Positions 1-8,754 of a stretch of 64,000 bases of DNA are shown here, one piece after another (position 1 is the stretch's first letter; every line of letters begins with the position of its first letter). Source of the stretch: CAWFKW01 sp963816535 (lineage in GTDB: Bacteria > Bacteroidota > Ignavibacteria > Tepidaquicellales > OLB5). The DNA is taken from assembly GCA_963816535.1 (NCBI GenBank), contig CAWFKW010000007.1:1-64000 (forward strand), in the 5' to 3' direction. The notes under the pieces are model-generated. The model had not been told where the DNA came from. It made no database searches and saw only the letters and a list, made by a program, of their open reading frames with translations. The position numbers were made by a program, and so were the translations under genes.

Positions 1-1602
1 CCCGCTCAATATCATTTCCCGCGCCCGTTGTAAGCTGGTTAAATACAATTTTCTCGGCTGCCCTCCGCCCATTGCATAAGCTATCATGGCTTCAAGATAC
101 TCTTTTGAATATGTATGTTTCTCATCAATCGGCAGATAAGTTGTAACGCCAAGCGCCCTGCCTCTCGGAATAATTGTGACTTTATGGACCGGGTCGGCTT
201 CAGGCATCATCTTTGCTACCAGCACGTGGCCAATTTCATGATAAGCGGTAGTCCTTTTTTCTTTTTCAGAAATTATCAGGCTCTTACGTTCCATGCCCAT
301 CATCACTTTATCTTTTGCCTCTTCAAAATCAGCCATCGTAACATTATCGCGGTTCTTCCTTGCGGCAAGCAGAGCGGCTTCATTCACAAGGTTCGCAATA
401 TCAGCGCCTGATAGCCCCGGAGTTCCTTTAGCCAGCACCTCAAGATTGACGTTTTTATCTAACGGAATATTTCTAGTATGAACTTTGAAAATTCCTTCGC
501 GCCCCTTTACGTCGGGCCTGTCGACTACAACCTGCCTGTCAAACCTACCCGGCCTTAACAGGGCGGGGTCTAACACGTCCGGCCTGTTTGTAGCGGCTAT
601 AATAATAACCCCTGCGTTCTGTTCAAATCCATCCATCTCAACAAGAAGCTGGTTAAGCGTCTGTTCTCTTTCGTCGTGTCCGCCCCCTAGCCCGGCGCCT
701 CTATGCCTGCCTACAGCGTCAATTTCATCAATAAAAATTATACAAGGGGCGCTCTTCTTTCCTTTTTCAAAAAGGTCCCTCACTCTTGAAGCGCCAACGC
801 CCACGAACATTTCAACAAAATCCGCGCCGCTGATCGAAAAGAACGGAACTCCGGCCTCGCCTGCTACAGCTCTGGCCAGCAATGTTTTTCCTGTTCCCGG
901 CGGTCCAAGCAGCAACACGCCTTTCGGTATTTTTCCGCCCAGCTTCTGAAACTTGGTTGGTTCTTTTAAAAACTCAATAATTTCTTCAAGTTCATATTTG
1001 GCTTCATCGGCTCCCGCTACATCTTTGAATGTTACCCGGAGCTGACTTTCGTTCAGCATCTTTGCGCGCGATTTCCCGAAGGAGAAAATACCTTTTGTTC
1101 CGCCGCCCTGCGAGTTCATCCGCCGCATTACAATTATCCAGAATACGATTATGATTATCCATGGCAGCGCGCCAATCAGCGGGCCCACCCAGCTCGAATC
1201 TTCCTTCTCAATTCTGAAAGCAACGCTCTTATCGCTCCATTGCTTTATAACGTTGTCATCAATATTAGTGTAAGGAAGCAGTACGCTGAACTTATCAGCG
1301 GTAACCTGTCTTGTCCCGACATTAAGAGGCTCGGCTGATTTTAACGTTCCGTGAAAAGTGAAATTGTTATCCGATTTTTTTATTACAGCTTCTTTTATCT
1401 TGCTATCGGCCAGAAGTTTCTGGTATTGGTCAAAATTAATTTCTACTTCTCCGCTGTCGCCTGATTTTGACCATATCATAATCAGGAAAAAGCCGAGAAG
1501 AATAGCGCTCCAGCCCAGCACAACTTTAAACACTCTGTTCCAGTTGAACTCGTCGTTCTTTCTTTTCTTATTTACCGGCCTGTTTGGGGAATCTTCTGAC
1601 AT
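1..1602 (-). CDS. ftsH: ATP-dependent zinc metalloprotease FtsH, 3' end off the window, one frameshift
   Basis: Membrane-bound AAA+ protease that degrades misfolded membrane proteins and short-lived regulators. The start at 1602 gives MSEDSPNRP. Two membrane segments lie near residues 24-44 and 138-158, Walker A (GPPGTGKT) begins near residue 233, then come Walker B (IIFIDEID) and the AAA second region of homology. The zinc motif HEIGH is at about 455-459. It starts 2 bp after the hpt stop, so the two are co-transcribed. Near 58-66 the frame breaks: YAMGG is in frame, but the expected continuation AAEKIVFNQLTTGAGNDIER is read in another frame, consistent with one missing base in a G/C run. 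The family is normally essential, so sequence error is more likely than a true pseudogene. The C-terminus lies outside the window. Confidence 0.95.
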   Translation of the reverse strand, partial: MSEDSPNRPVNKKRKNDEFNWNRVFKVVLGWSAILLGFFLIMIWSKSGDSGEVEINFDQYQKLLADSKIKEAVIKKSDNNFTFHGTLKSAEPLNVGTRQVTADKFSVLLPYTNIDDNVIKQWSDKSVAFRIEKEDSSWVGPLIGALPWIIIIVFWIIVMRRMNSQGGGTKGIFSFGKSRAKMLNESQLRVTFKDVAGADEAKYELEEIIEFLKEPTKFQKLGGKIPKGVLLLGPPGTGKTLLARAVAGEAGVPFFSISGADFVEMFVGVGASRVRDLFEKGKKSAPCIIFIDEIDAVGRHRGAGLGGGHDEREQTLNQLLVEMDGFEQNAGVIIIAATNRPDVLDPALLRPGRFDRQVVVDRPDVKGREGIFKVHTRNIPLDKNVNLEVLAKGTPGLSGADIANLVNEAALLAARKNRDNVTMADFEEAKDKVMMGMERKSLIISEKEKRTTAYHEIGHVLVAKMMPEADPVHKVTIIPRGRALGVTTYLPIDEKHTYSKEYLEAMIAYAMGGGQPRKLYLTSLQRAREMILSG

Positions 1603-1604
1603 TC

Positions 1605-2135
1605 TTATAAATTATTTAAGATGTAAACACCTTTTAGATTTCTGTATTTCTGCGCATAGTCAAGTCCGTAGCCTACAACAAACTTATCAGGTATTTTAAA
1701 ACCAACATATTTTATTTTAAAATCGAGATTGCTGACGCCTTTCTTAAACAGCAGCGAGACAAACTCGAGCGAAGAAGGTTTCTGAGTATTGATCAGGTCA
1801 CGGATATATTTCAGGGATAAACCTGAATCCACAATATCTTCAACAACAATTATATCCCTGCCCTCAATAGTACAATTTAAGTCCTTTAATAGTTTCACTT
1901 CGCCTGAGCTGATATTGCTGTCGCCGTAACTGGAAAGTTTCAGGAAATCGATTTCCAGATCTAACTTTACATTTCGCACAAGGTCGGATATAAAAATAAA
2001 AGAACCGTTTAGCACTCCAATGAAAATCGGAACTTTTCCTTTGTAATCTCTCGATATTTTGTCGGAAAGCTCTTTAACTTTCTTCTCAATATTCTTCTTA
2101 CTTATGTAAGAAGTCAACTTCCCTGAAAACTTCAA
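1605..2135 (-). CDS. hpt: Hypoxanthine phosphoribosyltransferase
   Basis: Cytosolic purine-salvage enzyme that transfers phosphoribose from PRPP to hypoxanthine or guanine, giving IMP or GMP. The 176-residue length is normal for the family. The PRPP-binding signature VVEDIVDSG is at residues 97-105, and the flexible-loop segment around LKLSSYGD (66-72) precedes it. It lies directly upstream of ftsH with a 2-bp gap. An hpt-ftsH pair is a common bacterial arrangement, which supports both calls. The window gives no evidence on base preference beyond family membership. Confidence 0.95.
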   Translation of the reverse strand: MKFSGKLTSYISKKNIEKKVKELSDKISRDYKGKVPIFIGVLNGSFIFISDLVRNVKLDLEIDFLKLSSYGDSNISSGEVKLLKDLNCTIEGRDIIVVEDIVDSGLSLKYIRDLINTQKPSSLEFVSLLFKKGVSNLDFKIKYVGFKIPDKFVVGYGLDYAQKYRNLKGVYILNNL

Positions 2136-2370
2136 ATCCTTAAAAAATTAACTTAAAATGGTTTTATTATCAAGCTAAAACAATATTTTGAAATGAGTTA
2201 CATGATAATAAGACGAAAATGGGGGCTGATTATTCTAAAGTAAGTGATCTAACCTATATTGTAAACGATAAAATCGGGAAATATTGATCAGAACAAATGA
2301 TTTCGAGATCTACTTAATCCAAATCTGATCCCGCTTTTCGGGAATTCGATTTCGCGGCGCGAATTCTCAA

Positions 2371-2402
2371 TAAAAAAACCCATCCTGCCGGACGGGGATG
2401 AA
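2371..2402 (-). terminator. Intrinsic terminator after rpsU
   Basis: Read on the minus strand, a CATCC...GGATG hairpin with a G/C-rich loop is followed by a run of seven T. It sits about 20 bp after the rpsU stop. The rest of 2136-2370 holds no gene I can support, only a short inverted repeat (GAATTCG...CGAATTC near 2342-2367). Confidence 0.7.
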
Positions 2403-2423
2403 AATTCGAAACGTTTGAACCGC

Positions 2424-2621
2424 TTAAATACCTTCTTCGGCTATCGTTCTTTTTGTTCTTCTTACTGCCTTGGCTTTCTTCATTCTCCTCTTTACAGAAG
2501 GCTTTACAAAAAAGCTTCTCTTTCTGAATTCCTTCAATATCCCGGCCTTTTCATATTTTTTCTTAAACCTCTTTAAGATTTTGTCAATCGATTCGCCTTC
2601 CTGTATTGCTACTTTTATCAA
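2424..2621 (-). CDS. rpsU: 30S ribosomal protein bS21
   Basis: Small basic ribosomal protein of 65 residues that joins the 30S platform near the 3' end of 16S rRNA and helps initiation. It shows the family N-terminus MIKVAIQEGESID, the central FKKKYEKAGILKEFRKR block and a Lys/Arg-rich tail. A purine-rich stretch (AAAAAAGGGGTG) precedes the start. It is transcribed alone, divergent from the foldase gene at 2860, and ends at a clear terminator. Confidence 0.95.
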   Translation of the reverse strand: MIKVAIQEGESIDKILKRFKKKYEKAGILKEFRKRSFFVKPSVKRRMKKAKAVRRTKRTIAEEGI

Positions 2622-2859
2622 GTTTCTACACCCCTTTTTTAAGATTTATGAGAACTTAAATATAATAATTACGAAATTTAAAATCTATTGCTAAATAATG
2701 GCAAATCTATCTATAAGCAGCGACAGACAGTCTCATTTCAATTCTCCAATTTCTAAACGTTTCCTCCCATTGCCCCCGCTTTACCTTGAAACTCAAAACA
2801 ATAATATGTAAAATGAAGATTGAATTTTTCAAGAATATAAGCGAATTAGCGCCATTTCT

Positions 2860-4620
2860 ATGTCAAAAAACAGAAAAATGTTCCAAATGCTGGGTTTATT
2901 ATCATTCTTAGTAGTATTCGGCCTTAGCTCTTACAACTGCAACCGCGCAAATAAAACTCTCGCCGAAATTGGCGATGAAAAGATAACGCTGGGCGAGTAT
3001 GAAAAACAGTTCCTTAAGACAACTAATAACGTCGATTCTGCAAAAAACAAATCGATGGAGGAAAAAAGGAATTTTCTTAATCTCTATATTAATTTCCGCC
3101 TGAAAGTAAAAGATGCACGCGACAGAGGATTACTTAATAATCCCGACATTCAGAAAGATATTGCTGAATATAAGAAGAACTTCGGGCCCACTTACTTAGT
3201 AGATAAGGAAGTTGTGGAAGCCGAAATTAAGAAACTATACGAACGCAAAAAAGAGGAAGTAAGGGCTTCCCACATTTTAATAAATCTGGCCGAACATCCG
3301 AGTCCGCAGGATTCGATAGCTGCGTACCAGAAGGCTGATACAATAATTCAGAAGCTTAAAAAAGGCGAATCGTTCGAATCGCTTGCAGAACAATACTCGC
3401 AGGACAGGACTGCAAAAACAAACAAAGGCGACCTCTATTATTTCACCGGCGGCATGACAGTCGACGAATTCGAAGACGCGGTATACAACCTCAAGGTCGG
3501 GGAATACACAAAGGAACCCGTTAGAACGATATTCGGGTTACATATTATTAAGCTAACTGACAGGAAGCCCCGTTTTGAATCGATCAGGGCTTCGCACATT
3601 CTGATACAGGATAAAAAAGACAGCACGGGGAAAATAATTGACTCGGCGCAGACATATCAAAAAGCTCTGGAAGTTTATAACAAAGCAAAGAGCGGAGAGG
3701 ATTTTGCAACGTTGGTTACACAGTATTCCGAAGACCCCGGCACTAAGAACAACGGCGGAGACCTTGGTTATTTTGACAGGAGAAGGCTCGCACAGCCCCT
3801 TGATTCAGTTGTTTTCCTTCTTAAAGTCGGCGATGTTGCAGGGCCCATCAGAACTCAGTTCGGCTGGCACATAATAAAGAAGACGGATGAAAAACAATTC
3901 CAGCCGTTTGATAAGCAAAAGGAAAGCCTGAAGACTGATTTTAAGCGCACTAAGAGATTTAAAGACATGTACCAGGCGTTTGTTGACGGGCTCAAGAAAA
4001 AATATAATTATAAGTTCAGCGAAGACGGGTTTAACTTCCTGAAGACAAAACTGGATTCGACTAAAACAATTTCGGACTATAACCTTGATAGTCTTTTTGC
4101 CGGAGCCGATAAAGACAGGATAATAGCTCTATTTGAAGGAGGGAAAATAACGGTCAGCGATATACTCACAAACCTCAGCGTGAACCGCGACTATCAGCGG
4201 TCGATACTTAACAACCAGACCCTGACCCAGATAGTTAATTCCGCTTCTGAGCAGGCAATACTTAATAAGGGAGCCGATGACGCTCACATAGATAAAGATG
4301 ACGAATACCAGGCGTCACTGCATGATTACGAAAACGGGCTCCTTGTTTTCAGAATAGACCAGGATGAGCTTTGGTCTAAAGTGAAAATAAGCGATAACGA
4401 CATGAAATCGTTCTACGACGGGAATCAAAGCAAGTATATGAAGACCGACTCAACCGGCAAACAGGTCCCTAAAAGCTTCGACGAAGTTAAGGCTGAGATT
4501 TCTAACGATCTTCAGCAGGTCAAGTTCAAAGAGACAGAAAAGGCTTACCTTGATGCGCTGAGACAGAAATACCCGGTAAAAATACATGAAGACGTGCTGG
4601 CGGAAGCATTCAAAGAATAA
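2860..4620 (+). CDS. Periplasmic PpiC/SurA-type peptidyl-prolyl isomerase, probable lipoprotein
   Basis: Envelope foldase of 586 residues. A hydrophobic N-terminus (about residues 9-24) is followed by Cys27 in SSYNC, a loose lipobox, so it may be lipid-anchored; this is uncertain. A SurA-N-like helical region (about 33-130) is followed by two parvulin domains, about 135-232 and 243-342. Each opens with RASHIL and closes with FG.HIIK, the usual borders of the rotamase fold. A C-terminal extension of about 240 residues follows. It heads a three-gene run with a second parvulin protein and a VWA-like membrane protein, which suggests a role in outer-membrane protein assembly. The family is certain; the substrate is not known. 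Confidence 0.88.
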   Translation: MSKNRKMFQMLGLLSFLVVFGLSSYNCNRANKTLAEIGDEKITLGEYEKQFLKTTNNVDSAKNKSMEEKRNFLNLYINFRLKVKDARDRGLLNNPDIQKDIAEYKKNFGPTYLVDKEVVEAEIKKLYERKKEEVRASHILINLAEHPSPQDSIAAYQKADTIIQKLKKGESFESLAEQYSQDRTAKTNKGDLYYFTGGMTVDEFEDAVYNLKVGEYTKEPVRTIFGLHIIKLTDRKPRFESIRASHILIQDKKDSTGKIIDSAQTYQKALEVYNKAKSGEDFATLVTQYSEDPGTKNNGGDLGYFDRRRLAQPLDSVVFLLKVGDVAGPIRTQFGWHIIKKTDEKQFQPFDKQKESLKTDFKRTKRFKDMYQAFVDGLKKKYNYKFSEDGFNFLKTKLDSTKTISDYNLDSLFAGADKDRIIALFEGGKITVSDILTNLSVNRDYQRSILNNQTLTQIVNSASEQAILNKGADDAHIDKDDEYQASLHDYENGLLVFRIDQDELWSKVKISDNDMKSFYDGNQSKYMKTDSTGKQVPKSFDEVKAEISNDLQQVKFKETEKAYLDALRQKYPVKIHEDVLAEAFKE

Positions 4621-4648
4621 ATTAACTTGTAAAGAAAGAAAACTATAT

Positions 4649-5932
4649 TTGGCTAAGTTCAGGTTCATCGTTACAGCCCTTGCCCTTTTTGTTTCAGTTG
4701 CGGCTTATGCGCAGCAGGAAGGCGACAGGATAGTCGCAATTGTCGGGAATGATATTATTACCGAGTCTGACCTTAGGGCTCAGATAGTATTGTACGCTCG
4801 CCAGAATAACCTTAACGAAATAAACGACGCGGTGGTGCAGAATGTTTTTCAGCAGCTATTGTTCGATAAATTGATATTGGCCAAAGCTGACCAGGACAGT
4901 ATTACTGCTTCAGACGATGAGATCCAGAAACAGCTTGACTACCAGATAAAGAGCCTTGTTGAGAAGTTCGGCTCAGAGAAAAACCTGGAAGATGCGTTTG
5001 GCGGAACATTGGCAAAGCTTAAAGAGACTTACCGGAAACAAATAAGAGACAAGATAAAGATTGACAAAGTCAAAGAGGAAAAATTCGGGACCGGAGGCAT
5101 TGCCGTTACAAGGCCCGAAGTAAGGAAGTTCTACGAAGAATTTAAGGACTCGCTGCCTCCTGTGCCAACAACTTACGAACTGTACCAGATAGTGCGTATT
5201 CCAAAACTGACTGAGGAAGCGAAAAAGATAGCTTACGATAAGGCAAAGCAGATACTTGACAGCGTTAAAATGGGAATTGACTTTTCTGACCTTGCAAGGC
5301 GCAATTCAGACGATTCAGCTTCGGCTGTTCTTGGCGGCGATTTGGGAAAAGCCAAAAGAGGAACCTTTGTGAAGCCCTTCGAAGACGCGGCTTTCCTTTT
5401 AAAGCCCGGTGAAGTTTCGGACATCGTTGAAACGGAATTCGGCTATCACATCATCAAGATGATTGAAAAGTCAGGCGACAACATAAGGGTTCAGCACATT
5501 TTGGTCAAGTATCCCCACAGCGAGTCGGCAGATTTTGAAGAGATAAATTTCCTTAAGGACCTGAAAACAAAAATTCTGAACGGAGAAGGGACATTTCAGC
5601 AATTTGCAGTGCAATTCTCACAGGAGAAGGAAAGCTCTGTCGATAGCGGATATATAGGGAAGATCCCCGTAACTCAGCTGGATAGCTCTGAGATACTGGC
5701 TTTGAAGGACCTTACTCCGGGCGGATTAACCGACCCGATCAAGGTTGGCGATAATAAGAACTACGGGTATTATATGTACCTTTTGAAAAACATGACGCCA
5801 GAGCACAAGATTACGCTGGCCGGCGATTATGATCTTGTTGAAAAATATGCGCTTAGTTACAAGGAGCAAAAATTGCAGAGCGAGTGGTTTGAAGAGCTGA
5901 AAAAAACTATATACGTAGAAACCAAAATTTAA
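4649..5932 (+). CDS. SurA-like periplasmic chaperone with two parvulin domains
   Basis: I chose the TTG at 4649 because it gives a clean signal peptide (MAKFRFIVTALALFVSVAAYAQ). The upstream ATG at 4586 would overlap the previous gene by 35 bp and put charged residues ahead of the signal. The mature protein starts QQEGDRIVAIVGNDIITESDL, typical of SurA N-domains. Two parvulin domains follow, at about 170-275 (ending FGYHIIKM) and 282-395 (starting VQHILVKYP), in a protein of 427 residues. The layout matches SurA, which escorts unfolded barrel proteins across the periplasm. The second domain looks more diverged and may bind rather than isomerise substrate. Confidence 0.85.
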   Translation: MAKFRFIVTALALFVSVAAYAQQEGDRIVAIVGNDIITESDLRAQIVLYARQNNLNEINDAVVQNVFQQLLFDKLILAKADQDSITASDDEIQKQLDYQIKSLVEKFGSEKNLEDAFGGTLAKLKETYRKQIRDKIKIDKVKEEKFGTGGIAVTRPEVRKFYEEFKDSLPPVPTTYELYQIVRIPKLTEEAKKIAYDKAKQILDSVKMGIDFSDLARRNSDDSASAVLGGDLGKAKRGTFVKPFEDAAFLLKPGEVSDIVETEFGYHIIKMIEKSGDNIRVQHILVKYPHSESADFEEINFLKDLKTKILNGEGTFQQFAVQFSQEKESSVDSGYIGKIPVTQLDSSEILALKDLTPGGLTDPIKVGDNKNYGYYMYLLKNMTPEHKITLAGDYDLVEKYALSYKEQKLQSEWFEELKKTIYVETKI

Positions 5933-5984
5933 CCGTTCCGGCATATCCAAAGCCGTTTTGCCGGAAATTCATTTTTCTTCAACT

Positions 5985-8111
5985 ATGTACGAATTCTCTT
6001 CAAAGTATCCTGCCGTAATATCAGTTTTGATAATTGCAATATCTCTTGCAATCTCAATGCTTTCGTACAGGAAGAGAGACTTAACAAAGTTTTCAAAAAT
6101 AGCGCTGGTGTCCGTCAGGACGCTGGCGCTTTCTTTATTGCTGGCACTGTTTATCGAGCCCTCTCTGCTCGCCTTTATTAAAAGCCATCCTGCTTCTTAT
6201 AATATAATATTGATCGACAATTCAAGAAGCAATTTGCTGCCGGATAGTTCAGGCGCTTTGAAAGTTGAACGCATAAAGAATTTTATGTCTTCCAGCGGGG
6301 AACCCGAAAAAAGCGACAAAGTATATGTATTCTCATCCGGGCTTTCGCTTATTTCACAAACTAAACCGGCTGACTCAATTAAAGCAAACGGATATGAAAC
6401 AAACCTGTCCGGACCTCTCAATGAAATAAGGACTGCGGCATTGGATGACAGGATAAAATCTGTTACGTTAATATCAGACGGAGACATCAACGCGGGCGAT
6501 AATCCTTTGCAGCAGACAAAGCTGTTCCAATGCCCTTTTAATATAATCGCTCTTGGCGATTCAGTTCAGAAAAAAGACGTTCTTATCAATAGGGTCGATT
6601 ACAATCCAAAAGCGTTTATAAAGACAAATGTCAAAATTACTGTGCGCGTGGACGCTTTCAAATGCGCAGGTGAAACGGCTGAAATAAAACTTTATAGGGA
6701 AGGAGATGTAATATCTGACAAAACCATTCCCTTGACCGGCAATGATTTTTCGGGCAGCGCAGATTTTGAGATTTCAGAACAAACGCCGGGATTTATCAGA
6801 TACAGGGCGGCTATTACGCCGCTTAAGGATGAGATAACCGGCAAGAATAACTATGCTGATTTTCTAATCGATTATTTTGATAACAGTACAAAGCTGTTGT
6901 TTATTTCGGGCGGGCCCGGGTATGACAATGCCTTTGTGCAGAGTGTTGTTAAACGAATTGCGGATTATAAAGTAAGCTGTTATACATTAAAAACGCCGGC
7001 TACATTTTACGAGGGCAGCATAGACGGCGACTCATACCCTGACCTATCAGCTGTGTTCCTGTTTGATTTCCCCGTAGCCAGCATGCAGAACAATCTGGTC
7101 GGCGATGTAGCTGCAAAGGTGAAGCAATTTAAAATACCTCTGGTTGTTTTTTCCGGAAAGAATACTGATTACCAGAAGCTGGGACAGTTTGAAGACTTGC
7201 TCCCTTTTAGCATAATGAAGTCAAATAGCGGGGAGAGCCTGGTAAATCTTCAGATGGTTTCAAAACCCGGCGACGATCAGCAGACAGGGCTGGCGAAGGA
7301 TCTTTCCGGCCTGCCCCCTGTTTACAGAAATGTTTCGGGGATTACTCAAAGAACAGGCTCGGAAGTTATTCTTATGGATAAGAATAGCGGCGAGCCGATT
7401 ATGATCAACCGAAATACCGGCAGCGAAAATTCGACCGCATTCTTAGGTTATGGATTTTGGAAATGGCGGCTTGACCCGCGCGCCTCAAATGAAAAGGCTC
7501 TTGAAAAACTCATAACAAACGCAGTAAGTATTACTCTGAATAGAGATAAGAAACAAAGAGTTAAGCTGGAAAGCGCTAAAGATGAATTTGACTATCTTGA
7601 ACATGTCGTCATAAGAGGAAACGTTTATGATGAGAATTATAATCCAACCCAAAACGCGACTCTCAAAGCAAAGTTGAAGGCTAAAATGGGCGGAATTGTA
7701 AAGGATGTGAATTTTATCGCATCAGACAACATTTTCACTGCCGATATTGGAACGCTGCCTCCGGACGATTATACTCTTGAAGCGGAAGGAGAATATAACA
7801 ACCAGTCGATGGGCAAAGACTTTATCAGATTTATTGTAGATACTTCTGCCCTGGAATATAAGGATACGAAAAGCGATTTCAGGCAGCTTAGGCTTCTGGC
7901 AGAAAATACCGGTGGAACTTTCAACAAGCTTAGCGACAACTTTAGACTTAAAGAGATTTTAGATGCTTCTGACAAAAATATGAAACCCGCTGAAGAAATA
8001 CCGGTTAAGTATGAGAGGTTTAATCTTTGGGAAAACAAGTATGTGCTGCTGGCAATTGTTATGCTCTTATCTATAGAATGGTTTGTAAAAAAACGGAAGA
8101 ATATACCGTAA
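5985..8111 (+). CDS. Membrane-anchored VWA-like protein, function unknown
   Basis: About 708 residues from the ATG at 5985. A TTG at 5958 would add nine residues and cannot be excluded. Two N-terminal membrane helices (SVLIIAISLAISMLSY and a second around VRTLALSLLLALF) are followed by a segment with the VWA-type core YNIILIDNSRS and later VTLISDGDIN. Long beta-rich regions follow, and a final membrane helix (VLLAIVMLLSIEWFV) ends in Lys/Arg. This is the architecture of Bat-like or amidotransferase-like membrane proteins common in Bacteroidota. The MIDAS motif (DxSxS) is read as DNSRS, so metal binding is plausible. It follows the two foldases in the same direction, possibly one operon. No specific function can be assigned. 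Confidence 0.65.
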   Translation: MYEFSSKYPAVISVLIIAISLAISMLSYRKRDLTKFSKIALVSVRTLALSLLLALFIEPSLLAFIKSHPASYNIILIDNSRSNLLPDSSGALKVERIKNFMSSSGEPEKSDKVYVFSSGLSLISQTKPADSIKANGYETNLSGPLNEIRTAALDDRIKSVTLISDGDINAGDNPLQQTKLFQCPFNIIALGDSVQKKDVLINRVDYNPKAFIKTNVKITVRVDAFKCAGETAEIKLYREGDVISDKTIPLTGNDFSGSADFEISEQTPGFIRYRAAITPLKDEITGKNNYADFLIDYFDNSTKLLFISGGPGYDNAFVQSVVKRIADYKVSCYTLKTPATFYEGSIDGDSYPDLSAVFLFDFPVASMQNNLVGDVAAKVKQFKIPLVVFSGKNTDYQKLGQFEDLLPFSIMKSNSGESLVNLQMVSKPGDDQQTGLAKDLSGLPPVYRNVSGITQRTGSEVILMDKNSGEPIMINRNTGSENSTAFLGYGFWKWRLDPRASNEKALEKLITNAVSITLNRDKKQRVKLESAKDEFDYLEHVVIRGNVYDENYNPTQNATLKAKLKAKMGGIVKDVNFIASDNIFTADIGTLPPDDYTLEAEGEYNNQSMGKDFIRFIVDTSALEYKDTKSDFRQLRLLAENTGGTFNKLSDNFRLKEILDASDKNMKPAEEIPVKYERFNLWENKYVLLAIVMLLSIEWFVKKRKNIP

Positions 8112-8189
8112 AACCCAATCCCTGCAAGACCGCGGGAAATTCGAAGAATGTACATTTATTTTATACTTTTCTCTTTTTGAATAACTTCC

Positions 8190-8197
8190 TATATTTG
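8190..8197 (+). promoter_or_regulatory. Bacteroidota-type -7 box for the ferredoxin gene
   Basis: TATATTTG matches the TAnnTTTG -7 element of Bacteroidota sigma-ABfr promoters. It lies about 35 bp before the ferredoxin ATG. The -33 element is weak (a T-rich stretch). A good AAGGAG ribosome site follows at 8217-8222. Confidence 0.5.
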
Positions 8198-8231
8198 CAG
8201 ACAACCTACTAAAGTTAAGGAGAAAAATATA

Positions 8232-8588
8232 ATGACTTGGGTTATCACAAAACTATGTTTAGATTGCAAGGATACTGAATGCGCAGAAGTCTGCCCGGTT
8301 GACTGCATCTATGAATTGAAAGTCGACGACGCTGATTTTCCGAAGACAATGCTTTATATCCACCCGGGTGAGTGCATTGATTGCGCCGCCTGCGAGCCCG
8401 CCTGTCCATGGCAGGCTATTTTCGAAGATTCGCAAGTTCCCGCTATTTTTGCCGCTGATACGGAGCTTAATGCGAAAGTATTTGAGAAACATCCTACAGA
8501 TGATTTCACAACAGATGTAACACCCATAAGAAAAGGGCCATCTCCTGAAGAGATAGAAGAAAACAAGAAGAAATGGGGTTACGCTTAA
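8232..8588 (+). CDS. 7Fe ferredoxin (3Fe-4S plus 4Fe-4S), FdxA type
   Basis: Small soluble electron carrier of 118 residues. Cysteines at 9, 12, 17, 21 and 25, and again at 48, 51, 54 and 58, reproduce the Azotobacter FdxA pattern (CxxCxxxxCxxxCPVDC and CIDCxxCxPxCP). By that model C9/C17/C58 hold the 3Fe-4S cluster and C21/C48/C51/C54 the 4Fe-4S cluster. An insertion of about nine residues (around VDDADFPKT) separates the halves, and a C-terminal helix-like tail follows. AAGGAG lies 9 bp before the start. It forms a single-gene unit with its own promoter-like box and a strong terminator. The redox partner is not evident. Confidence 0.92.
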   Translation: MTWVITKLCLDCKDTECAEVCPVDCIYELKVDDADFPKTMLYIHPGECIDCAACEPACPWQAIFEDSQVPAIFAADTELNAKVFEKHPTDDFTTDVTPIRKGPSPEEIEENKKKWGYA

Positions 8589-8611
8589 ATTTCTGACTAC
8601 AACGAAATTGA

Positions 8612-8646
8612 AAACGCCTCTTGGGAAACCAGGAGGCGTTTTTTTG
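8612..8646 (+). terminator. Intrinsic terminator after ferredoxin
   Basis: AACGCCTC..TT..GGAGGCGTT stem followed by seven T residues, about 25 bp after the ferredoxin stop. Confidence 0.85.
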
Positions 8647-8679
8647 TTCTATGATTATGCGAGGCAACACAATATTCAT

Positions 8680-8754
8680 GTAGAGACACGATATTCGTGT
8701 CTGAAAATATTTGAAATTATGATTAATTCCGGGACGCGAGTATCGCGTCTCTAC
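8680..8754. repeat. Pair of GTAGAGACRCGA palindromic repeats
   Basis: Two short palindromes, AGACACGA-TAT-TCGTGTCT (8684-8702) and GACGCGA-GTA-TCGCGTC (8733-8749), lie in opposite orientation so that the outer TAGAGAC and GTCTCTA also pair. The right copy runs into the argD-like gene: its CTA (8751-8753) is the TAG stop codon of that gene. This class of intergenic palindrome recurs near 40.7-40.9 kb in degenerate form. Confidence 0.75.

Noticed and set aside
485..949. 154-codon open frame on the + strand
   Set aside because: It is antisense to ftsH; Ser/Pro-rich composition and no homology signal, whereas the minus strand gives a textbook protease.
4586..4648. Upstream ATG start for the second parvulin gene
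   Set aside because: It would overlap the previous gene by 35 bp and place charged residues before the signal peptide; TTG at 4649 fits better.
4644..4651. TATATTTG promoter box within 4644-4651
   Set aside because: It coincides with the TTG start codon and lacks a -33 element at the right distance; likely chance.
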